Shown piece by piece: positions 1-9,331 of a DNA stretch of 50,220 nt (its first letter is position 1; each line of letters begins with the position of its first letter). The translations under genes and the position numbers were made by a program. The stretch is from the NCBI GenBank assembly GCA_021738725.1, contig JAIPBE010000024.1, positions 1-50,220 on the forward strand, given 5' to 3'. The notes beneath the pieces are model-generated. The model had not been told where the DNA came from. It searched no databases and saw only the letters and a list, made by a program, of their open reading frames with translations. This DNA is from Saprospiraceae bacterium (GTDB taxonomy: Bacteria > Bacteroidota > Bacteroidia > Chitinophagales > Saprospiraceae).

Positions 1-2870
1 CTCCGTTCGGCGTAAAGTCATCTGAACATTCGATCGTGATACCTGCTGGGCAAGTCACCACAGGTGGTGTGGTATCCTCGATAGTGATGGTTTGCTTACA
101 TGTGGTACTGACATTACCACAACGGTCTGTTGCCTTCCACGTCCGCTCGATCTTATAATTGTCTGCACAGTTGCCATCAACAGTGGCATCTGTATATGTC
201 TCCGTTGGATCCGGATCACAGTTGTCTGTGGAGGTCGCATAACCAGCGCCGTTCGGCGTGAAGTCATCCGAACACTCGATCGTGATACCTGCCGGACAGG
301 TTACAACAGGTTTGGTTGTATCTTCTATCGTGATCTTCTGCTTACAGGTTACACTCATATTCCCACAATCGTCCGTAGCCTTCCAAATTCTTTCAATCGT
401 GAAATTATCAGCACAATTACCATTGATAATGTTGTCCGTATAGGTTATGGTCGGTTCTGAATCGCAATTATCCGTGGCGATGGCATAGCCGGCGCCATCT
501 GGAGAGTAATCCTCAGAGCATTGAATGGTCACATCATCAGGACATGTGATGACTGGTGGTTCGTCATCGTAGAATGTAATCTCCTGCGTGCAGGTGGATG
601 TATTTCCACAAGCATCAATAGCACACCAGGTCCTGGTGATGGTATACTGAAGTGCTTCACAATCTTCACCTTGATTCGTCACATCTTCATAATAGACGAT
701 GACATCATCATCACAATTATCTGTAGCAGTTGCGACACCAGCATCATTGCTATACATCCCTACACTTTCCTTTGTAATTCCAGGATGCAGTTGAATGTTG
801 CCACCCTCCAGGTAACCATCCACTCCATAAATCACGTTGGATTTGTCAGGAGACTGATTGTTTGGATCAAATGAGCGATAAATTGTGATGCGATAGAAGT
901 CAGGGCAATCACAATTGCCTGGTGAACAGTTGAATCCATCATTCGGACATCCTTGATCTGATCCGTTACCTGGTTCACCCATATCCTCCACATGAACTTC
1001 AAACCAGTGGTAGGTTTGTCCAGCAATAACTGGGCTGCCATCTGCAGGGACAAAACCATGAATATTCTTAAATGTCCCAATACCACCAAAATTCAGTTGT
1101 TTGGAGGGTGCAGGTCGAGCTGGATTGCAGAATCCATCATCACAACATTCGATATAATCGATCTCTGTCCAATTCGGAGCGGACGCAGTTCCGGCATGGA
1201 ACACAAATCGTTCATCCGGTCCTTTTTGTTGATGGTGAGTCCACTCACCATAAGGCTGAGGTTGATTGGCGGTTGGTGCACCTGCCTGACCACCAAAGGT
1301 GTATCGGTTTCCAACATCATTCTGATTGACACCGCCTCCCGTCATCCGGCAACTTGCATCTTCTTCCGGTCCACAGGTAATGGTAGCATCATCCGGGCAG
1401 GTGATTGCTGGAGGAGTGGTATCCTCAATGGTGATCTCCTGATTGCAGGTGGTGCTTTCATTCCCACAGCGGTCTGTTGATTTCCATGTACGGATAATGG
1501 AGTACTGATTGACACAATCCCCTGGGATAATATCATCGACATAACTCTCCGTGGGATCCGGATCACAGTTGTCCGTTGACGTCGCATATCCTGCTCCATT
1601 TGGTGTAAAGACATCCGAACATTCGATGGTCTTTCCGGCCGGACAGGTTAATACAGGAGGCGTATTATCTGTAACTGTAATCGATTGTGAGGCCGTCTTC
1701 GAATTGCCACAATTGTCCTCCACTATCCAGGAACGAGTAAGGACATATCTGTCTGTACAGTTTCCATCCTGACGTGTTTGACCCAGATAGGTGATGGTCA
1801 CATCCAGGTCGCAATTATCAACACCACCGGGTGTCGCCGGGTTGGGCACCTGATGACATTCCACCGTGATATCTGCAGGGAAGTTAACAAAAACAGGATC
1901 CTGCGTATCGCGAACTGTGATCTTTTGCGTCGCTGTCTTTGTGTTTCCACAGTTGTCTTCTGCTTTCCACGTCCGAGTCAACGAATAATTATCAGTACAA
2001 CTGCCATTGGCTCTGGTCTCACCCAAATAGGTAATGGTGATATCCTGATCACAATTATCATTAGCCGTTGGATTGCCCGGCGCAAGAACAGCATCACATT
2101 CCACCGTCACATCAGCTGGGACATAAGTAAATGCTGGTTTTTGGGTATCTCGAACGGTGATCTTCTGCGTCGCAGTCTTCGTATTGCCGCAATTGTCCTC
2201 TGCCTTCCAGGTCCTGGTCAAGATATAACTGTCCAGGCATGTGCCATCCGTTCTGACCTGACCTACATAGGTTATGATGACATTGTTGTCACAATTATCT
2301 GAAGCTGTTGGATTGCCCGGTCCAGGGACATTATCACACTCCACCGTCACATCCGCAGGAACATTGCCAAAGACTGGTTTTGTTGTATCCTGTACCGTTA
2401 TCTTTTGAGATTTGGTTTTCGTATTCCCACAATTATCCTCTGCCTTCCAGGTCCTGGTCAACGTGTAATTGTCGGGGCAATTACCATTTGCTTTGGTTTC
2501 ACCCAAATATGTGACGGTCACAGAATTATCACAATTATCCTGCCCGCCAGGAGTAGCTGGATTTGGCACTGCGTTACATTCTACAGTGATATCTGACGGA
2601 AAACCGGTAAAGGTTGGATCAGATGTGTCTCGAACAGTAATTTTCTGGGTGTGCACGTCTGAATTTCCACAAATATCCGTGGCAGTCCAGGTACGTGTCA
2701 GAGTATAGTTATCCGTACAGCTTCCATTCTGCTTCACCTCATTATAGGTGACCTCTGCACCACAATTATCCGAAGCTGTCACGGTAGGAGGATTCGGCAC
2801 CTGACTGCATTCGACGGTTACATCAGCGGGCTTCTGGTTCAGGGTAGGCGCTTTTGTGTCAAGAATGACC
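1..2870 (-). repeat. Tandem HYR-like repeats inside the giant surface protein
   Basis: About nine full repeats and one partial repeat of roughly 240-250 bp (80-83 residues) run from about 2870 to the left edge. Each carries an 'ECxxVPNP' or 'ECSDDFTPNG' start, a 'DNCD' core, 'RTWKAxDxCGN' and an 'ITVxDTxxP' linker. Two subtypes are visible: an upstream group with 'PADVTVEC..VPGPGNP' (about 2640-1675) and a downstream group with 'CPAGITIECSDDFTPNGAGY' (about 1675-1430 and 560-1). Neighbours within a subtype are most alike, which fits growth by local duplication. Confidence 0.8.
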
Positions 2871-5800
2871 ACTTCCTGTTGACAGGTGGCTGATTTATTT
2901 GAACAGATGGCTGTCCAAGTCCGAGTCAACAACTTTGGACATGTACCCGAATAGCTGTCATTATAGGTGACGCTGCAATTGACACCTTCGCAGTTCTCGG
3001 TTGGATATCCCAGATTGGATGGATTCAGACTTTCCGTGCATTCCACTGTCTTACAAGGCGGACAGGTCAGCACAGAAATTTCCGGGCTTGGGTCAGTTAC
3101 GCCCGTTCCACAACCACCCAGACCATTGACGTCTCCACTTCCGGACTTTTGCTGTCCATTCAAGGTACCTGTGTAGAAGAACCAGGTTGAAACGCCCGGT
3201 ACATCGCAATTGAATACGTTGGCACCCTGACCAATCTGGAAACCATAGGTCATATCCGCAGGACGATGGGTGAGATTCAGAGTACCTGAATAGGATCCCG
3301 TTCCCACCAGCTTACTCGTACTGGCAATCTCATAATATTCCCATTGCTGGTAATAATTGTTGTTGCTACTGTTGTTGTCAGTACATCCTTTGTAAGTACG
3401 TCCCAATGCAGACCACTGTGCCCAATTCCTTTTGTTTTTCAGATCGATAGTCACATTAAATCCATAGGATGGATTGACGACACTCACGATTTGTCCTGTC
3501 AATTGAGCAGTCCCATTTTCATTGACTGTAAACCGACCATCCGTCACCCACTTGAAGCGCGGGTCACTGATATTCGGCAGACCGGGAATCCAGAAGGTTC
3601 TCGTTTTGCCATCACTTTCCAGTTTATCCGTGATGACACATTCTGTCTCCGGACAAGTCTCTTCAGATGTCTGGGGAACCCCTTCCGCAGTGATCACGAT
3701 CGGGCCGACAAAATTGGTCTTACAGTTCTTGGAGTCAACCACATAGATCTCTGAATACACCCCTGGTGGGAGATCGGTCAGGATATTGCCATCGGTATTG
3801 AATGGCCCCGCCTGCTGCTGGACACCATTATATTTATAGAACACCGTGATCGGGTAGGTCGTGCCGCAAACTTCACAGACATTGACATTCAGAACGCCTG
3901 TGCTGGAGTAACAATCTGACTCATGATCCAATGTCACAGAGATCAAACCACATTCCATCTCATCGCAATCTTCGACAATCACCTGCTTGCTGATCTCCTG
4001 GTCACAAGGACCACTAGTGTACGTCAACTTGACGGTCTTGGTTCCGGCTGTGCCAAAGGTGACAAAATGAGGCCCAATTCCCGTAGCAGCAGAAGGCATG
4101 GCGCCCGGACCAAAGTCCCAGGTATAGGTTCCATTGCCGATATTATAGGCAGTGAACACTACCGGATTGTCCTTACAGATCTTATCCGGTACATCAAAAT
4201 TGGGGTTCTGTGTATTAAACAGAATGACATCCTGCTTGCAGGTCGCTGTTTTATTCCCACATGTAGCAGTCCAGGTGCGGGTCAGCACCTCCGGATAGGA
4301 ACCCGCATAGGCATCCGAGTAAGTCACATTGCAGTTGAGGTTCTCGCAATTCACCTCAGGCTCACCCAGGTTGGATGGGTTCAGTGATTCATCACAGGCC
4401 ACTGACTGACATGGCGGACAGGTCAACACAGGGATCTCAGGACTCGGATCACCGATACCCGTGCCACAACCTCCAAGGGCGTTGACATCACCACTTCCGG
4501 ACTTTTGTTGTCCATTCAATGTTCCGGAATAGAAGAACCACGTGGATATCCCTGGTACATCACAATTGAATACGTTGGCACCCTGCCCGATCTGGAACCC
4601 AAAGGTCATGTCAGATGGTCGGTGCGTCAGATTCAACGTCCCGGAATAGGAACCAGTACCGACCAACTTGCTGGTGGTGGCGATCTCGTAGTATTCCCAA
4701 TTTTGGTAATAATTGTTGTTGCCGCTATTGTTATCCGAGCAACCCTTATAGGTACGACCCAATGCAGACCATTGTGCCCAACTGCGCTTATTTTCCAGGT
4801 TGAGGGTCACATTGAATCCATAAGAAGGATTCTCCACACTGACCACCTGCCCTGTCAAGCTCGCAGTGCCATTTGCATTGACAACAAATCTGCCAGTGCT
4901 CACCCATTTGAATCGAGGGTCACTCAGGTTGGGCAACCCGGGAATCCAGAATGTCCGAGTCTTGCCATCACTTTCCAATTTATCCGTGATGATACAGTCT
5001 GTCTCTTGACAGGTCTCCGTGGATGTTTGACCAATGCCAACGGCCAGGATCACTACAGGACCTACTTTATTGGATGTGCATCCCTTATTGTCAACAACAT
5101 AGATATCCTCGTATACGCCGGCAAATAGACCGGTCAGGATATTGCCATCGCTATTGAACGGGCCGGCTTGTTTCTGGATACCATTATACTTATAGTAAAC
5201 GGTCACCGGGTAGGTTGTCCCGCAGGATTCACAGACATCCACATTGAGGATACCCGTGGCATCTTCACAATCGGAATTCTGGTGGACGGTAACGGAGATC
5301 AATCCACATTCAATATCATTACAATCCTGAACGGTGACTGTCTTGGTCACAGTGGCGGAGCAACCTCCTCCTGTGTAGGTCAACGTGACGGACTTGTTGC
5401 CAGCCGTACCCCAGGTGACGAAATGTGGTCCCTTTCCTGTAGCCGAAGTTGGCATGGCGTCACCGCCAAATGTCCAGGAATAGGTTCCGTTCCCGGAATC
5501 ATCCGCGATAAATACAGCCGGGTTATCCTTGCATATTTTATTAGGGACAGGGAAATTGGCATTGACGGAGGCTTCAGAACAGCAGGCATACAATTCAAAC
5601 TGGTCGATCAGCCACACATTATTCCCAGATCCTGTGGGTCCATAGGCCATCATTTCAATGGTGAAGGTTTCTCCTCCGGTATAACTCAAAGCACTGATGC
5701 CATCCCAATCCAATACATCCTGAAACCATCCATTTGCGGAGGTGTGACGATCGATTTCCTGATAGACTTCAGTTCCATTCTTCAAGATTCTGTACCCATA

Positions 5801-7183
5801 AAATGCTGGATAGCCGTTATAACTGCCATTTTCATCTTTATAAGGTGCATTGTTCCAGAAGCGCAACCCACTGAGATTGCCGGAAACGCAATTGGGGATG
5901 GTTACAGTAAAGTCAAATGCTTTCTGCCCATTATCAGACCAGCTGGCCAAATGATTCGACTTCAAGCGAACAGATTTCCCAGTTTGAAAAGGCGTGTTGG
6001 TAGAACATGACGACTCTATGGCATTCAGTCTTTTGATCTTGGATGCATCCAGTGCTCCACAATCCTGCGTATTAATATAAGATGCTGGCAATCCATTTCC
6101 AGGATTAAAGGGATTGCTCCCCGTACAATTATCCAGATTGTATGCGACTGCCAGAGGGCAGTCTACCTGACAGTAGGCACCTGCCCGAACAGCTCCGGAA
6201 ATGACATAGGATTGGCCGTTTACATTCTGACCATTCTGATTATTCCGGGTATCGATCGTCACCGCCACATTGGTCGTCGCACCGGGAACATCCGGAATCG
6301 TGAGACTTACGATATTCAAACAACAACCACCTAGAACGGGATCTGATCCAAAGATCATTTTTTGAGTAGTTATACCTCCGGCCGTTGCCTTAACCAGCAG
6401 ATATCGACCGTCATTCGTCAATTCCGATATGGGCAGTTCGACTTCAATATTGCGTGTGGCGGATCCCGCAGGTACCTTCAAGTTGAGTGTTTGGATATTG
6501 TTATACCCACTTATATGAGTAAACGTCCCCGACTCCATCACTTCCTGATCAACGATCCGGAAGGCATATGCGACGATGGACTGGACGTAACCTTTATAGG
6601 CTCCCGCATCATATTTTATAGAACTGACCTGCGGCATTGTCGCACGATAGACCCATACATTTGAACTGGCGCCAACCGGTGAGATCCGGTATGCTGAATA
6701 TGAATTATTCAGATTGTCGGTGAGGGTTATAACATTGCCCGGGTTAGAACCTTTATAGACGACTTCAGCGACTGTTTTATAGACTGAATTTGGATTCGGG
6801 ATCACCAACGTGGCAGGCGCCAGATCTTTGATACTTTTTCCATAGATGTCCACTTTTTTACTGTCGCCACATTCAAAGTACCAGTCGTCTGAGGCACAAG
6901 AAGTACAATCTTCTGCATAGATGTTGAAATCATCGATCGTCACGCCTACTTCAGAATCGCCGGAGTTGGAGGCATTGGTAAAAAAGATCGATGACAATGG
7001 CTTGGATGGATCATAATAGAAGGTGTACGAACATGTTTGCCAATTCAGATTCGACCAGCTGCTACTGGCAGGCAGAGAGAATTGGGTGATATATTCGAGA
7101 TTGGAGGGGGCTCCTTCATACGTAAATTCAATATTGAGTCGTGTTGACTTCTGGGTGGGAATATTGGATTGGGGCACCCAGTT
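1..7183 (-). CDS. Giant repeat-built surface protein, main body (partial at window edge, cut from its signal peptide by a TAA)
   Basis: This frame is open for about 2,394 codons, from just after a TAA at 7186-7184 to the left edge, so the C-terminus is not seen. It is in the same frame as the 168-codon ORF upstream, and I treat the two as one original gene. In order the protein shows the rest of an N-terminal lectin-like domain (to about 6900), a region ending near 5580 that resembles carbohydrate-binding folds, two copies of a PKD-like plus cysteine-rich module (about 5570-2870), then HYR-like repeats of about 80 residues (about 2870-1). The HYR-like repeats carry 'DNCD', 'TRTWKAEDNCGN' and 'QKITV' motifs. 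A non-HYR domain interrupts them at 1375-875. Such proteins are usually secreted through T9SS in Bacteroidota, but the sorting domain lies outside the window. The first in-frame ATG after the stop is at 6637. Without the upstream part the product has no signal peptide. Confidence 0.8.
2865..5575 (-). repeat. 1,356-bp coding duplication inside the giant surface protein
   Basis: Two consecutive copies of one multi-domain block are offset by 1,356 bp (452 codons). The same 10-base landmark ends an identical motif at 3141-3150 and 4497-4506. Each copy encodes a PKD-like domain ('PNKICKDNP' start), a domain opening 'ECGLISVT', a domain with 'ITDKLESDGKTRTFWIPG', 'WAQWSALGRTYKGC' and 'NLTHRP', and a 'LTCPPC' HYR-like piece. 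Identity is high in the middle and lower at the domain edges, so the duplication is old but recognisable. Confidence 0.8.
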
Positions 7184-7690
7184 TTAGAGCGTGTTCTTCC
7201 AGGCGGCTGCCTTGAAGCAAATGGTGTAGGGCCTACCTGGGCACAGGTTCATATCCTTGATCACACCTGGCTCCGTGTTGAAACACTGATCCTTGTTGGG
7301 CAGCCAGACAAAATATTCTCCTTGTGGATTATTGGTCTTGCCATCCTTTTTAACATAATAGACGTTTGGTGCTGCCAGCCAGTTGTCAATATCGTCACCG
7401 GTATTGTTACTGGAAGTCAGACGTACGGTCCGACTTCCATTCGCTCCGCCCAAGTGCCAGTTGGAGGAAAGGATACTACTGGAGTTATTCTCATACCCGC
7501 CATTCGGAATGAGATTGGGTCCACAACCGGGGCACTCTGTCATCATCGCAATCCGCGATGGATTGGCAAAGGGCGGCTCAGGGCTGGTGGAGTTCGCATG
7601 GAGCTGGGTGAATGTCGTGATCGCTATAGAAACGATCATGATTGCTGAAACGGCAAAGATTCCCCAAGAGGAGGTCAGTGGTTTTCTCAT
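7184..7690 (-). CDS. N-terminal fragment of the giant surface protein: signal peptide plus start of a lectin-like domain
   Basis: A 168-residue ORF starts at ATG 7690. It opens with a Sec signal peptide (MRKPLTSS, then a hydrophobic stretch IFAVSAIMIVSIAI and a cleavage-like region before 'HANS'). It continues into a domain start with 'CGPNLIPNGGYE' and 'WLAAPNVYYVKK', typical of galactose-binding-like modules at the N-terminus of secreted Bacteroidota proteins. It stops after 'AAAWKNTL' at TAA 7186-7184. The following codons continue the same fold in the same frame ('NWVPQSNIPTQ'), so the stop falls inside a domain. A single change at CAA (Gln), AAA (Lys) or GAA (Glu) would create it. It may be a real nonsense mutation, a sequencing error or, less likely, a read-through site. 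Confidence 0.75.
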   Translation of the reverse strand: MRKPLTSSWGIFAVSAIMIVSIAITTFTQLHANSTSPEPPFANPSRIAMMTECPGCGPNLIPNGGYENNSSSILSSNWHLGGANGSRTVRLTSSNNTGDDIDNWLAAPNVYYVKKDGKTNNPQGEYFVWLPNKDQCFNTEPGVIKDMNLCPGRPYTICFKAAAWKNTL

Positions 7691-8516
7691 AGTCTTTCTC
7701 AGTCAACACAATAAAAAAAGTCACTCACAGAAGTTCCCCCTTCTGTAGCGACGTGGATTGTCTATACAATTCTCTTATCCATACACCTGTAGGTGCGGCA
7801 ATACCTCTCCATTTGGAGGGGTACCCCAAATTATATATTGGTGTTTTGGAATGTTGGCCCCGCAGAATTGTCACAAATCCTGGTAGGGATTACACCATAT
7901 ATCAGGCTAGCTGACTCATGTGTATGGGCAAATATACCTTTTCTCTTGTGCTATTTGTAGCCGCGCAATACCATTTCAATATAAAAAAACAGATGGGAAA
8001 AAGATCAATTCTTAAAGAGTTGCTGGCCAATTACATGCTCATTATAATTATTCTTCATGGATAAATAAAAAATCAATATGCCGTCACAATACACCCGCTA
8101 AAAAGAATTTTACCAGTTTGATAATCTGTGACATATGAAATTATACAGAGTTGCCGTTCAACTCCGTTTGAATGCCGATCAACCACCTTTTTATTTCTGT
8201 TTTATTCAATTGACACCCGGCTCGGTTGCGACCTTCAGTTGATCAAATTTCAATTTTGTAAAGATTTTTCAACCAGTCTTCTATTCCCAGCTATTCTGTT
8301 GATCCAAAAAAAGTCTCTTTGGCAGGTCGTCTCTACTCGCACCCGCTGGCAGCCACTATTGCCTCGTGATCACTGTGTTATTTTCTGTCAAAATGAGTGA
8401 AATTGTGACACATTCACATATACTCTCCGGAATGACCTGGAATCAGGCATCACCGGTGTCGACAAATGGATTGATCCAACTTTGGAAGGACAGATGGCGT
8501 GAATCTGCCCGTGGTC

Positions 8517-8562
8517 CGAACCAAATTGAATTTGGTTTCGTGTCAATGCCGGATAATCCGGC
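8517..8562. repeat. Two adjacent short inverted repeats
   Basis: AACCAAATT-G-AATTTGGTT is a perfect 9-bp inverted repeat centred near 8528, and its outer arms extend imperfectly to 8517 and 8540. GCCGGAT-A-ATCCGGC is a perfect 7-bp inverted repeat at 8548-8562. One-base centres make them poor RNA hairpins and better candidates for dimeric protein binding sites. No regulator can be named. Confidence 0.4.
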
Positions 8563-8591
8563 GTGGAAACAAGAGAAATGGGACTTGCCCC

Positions 8592-8614
8592 TTTTCAGCT
8601 CAGTGAGCTGAAAA
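8592..8614 (-). terminator. Hairpin downstream of the STAS gene, possible terminator
   Basis: TTTTCAGCTC-AGT-GAGCTGAAAA is a perfect 10-bp stem with a 3-base loop, about 45 bases past the STAS stop codon. The A/T-rich stem base is terminator-like, but no long T run follows on the minus strand, so termination is only one possibility. Confidence 0.4.
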
Positions 8615-8658
8615 AGCAGACAGCGGGTAGAAGCAAATGATGTGATGGTCGTACAGGC

Positions 8659-9054
8659 CTACATGGCCTCCATATCCTGGTCAGGACCTTCATTCAACTC
8701 GCGCTCGATCTCTTCCATATAGATATAGTCTACAGACTCTTCCACTGTGGGGATAAGTGTCAAAATGGAATCCAACCGAGAGATTTCGAGCAATTTCTTT
8801 ACACTGGGATGGTTGATACCTGTAATAATAAAAGACTTCCCATCCGACCACAGGCGATTGCCCGTCAGGATGGCACTCAAGCCACTGGAGTCGACGAACT
8901 TAACATCTGCCAGATCCAGGATCAGATTGCGGATGCCCTCATTGCTCAGGATGACCAATTCAGATTTTAAGATGGGGGCTACCAGAGAGTTGAGGTTCTC
9001 TTCCCCCAGCTTCATAATGGCAAACTTGTCCTGCTTATCGATCTCGTATTTCAT
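8659..9054 (-). CDS. STAS-domain protein, anti-sigma factor antagonist type
   Basis: 131 residues from the chosen start MKYEID at 9054. AAAGGA lies a few bases upstream of that ATG, and an in-frame start 14 codons earlier (9096) adds only an unlikely extension. The protein has the SpoIIAA/STAS layout: N-terminal strands, then 'LILDLADVKFVDSSGLSA' with the serine pair that is the usual phosphorylation site of antagonist STAS proteins. An acidic tail ends it. In the known family the unphosphorylated protein sequesters an anti-sigma kinase. Here no RsbW-like kinase or sigma factor is adjacent, so the partner is unknown. It is transcribed away from clpC. Confidence 0.85.
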   Translation of the reverse strand: MKYEIDKQDKFAIMKLGEENLNSLVAPILKSELVILSNEGIRNLILDLADVKFVDSSGLSAILTGNRLWSDGKSFIITGINHPSVKKLLEISRLDSILTLIPTVEESVDYIYMEEIERELNEGPDQDMEAM

Positions 9055-9331
9055 AATGGGTCCTTTCGCAATGGTAAAAGTACAACTTCCCGCCATTGAT
9101 TTGCATGTTCCCGATGGAAGGTTCTTTCCAGAAAAGGGATCTTCTACTTAACATTACCGTAAGAAACTGGATTGGATGTTTTTGTGTTAGGACATCAAAT
9201 ACACCAGGAGTTGCAAGCCACTGGCCTTCAATTGCGTAAAAGGGCGTAATTTTACATGGAGTTGTACCATTCGGAGATTCCAGTTAAACTTGCAACTGGT
9301 AGTTCGACATTGTTTCAAGAACGTAGATTGT

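Larger units (their letters stand above)
7691..8658. other. 968-bp non-coding, AT-rich intergenic region
   Basis: This is the gap between the start of the giant surface protein (-) and the end of the STAS gene (-). I see no convincing gene. Two short plus-strand reading frames (8128-8400 and 8366-8611) lack family resemblance. The left part presumably carries the promoter of the surface protein, but no clean TTTG/TAnnTTTG pair was recognised. The right part (8517-8614) holds three inverted repeats, listed separately. Confidence 0.6.

Noticed and set aside
5168-6010. 280-codon plus-strand ORF, and other plus-strand ORFs within 1-7180
   Set aside because: They lie opposite the continuous minus-strand surface-protein frame, are low-complexity, and have no recognisable domain.
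8128-8611. Two short plus-strand ORFs of 90 and 81 codons
   Set aside because: No family resemblance, no start signal, and biased composition in an AT-rich gap.
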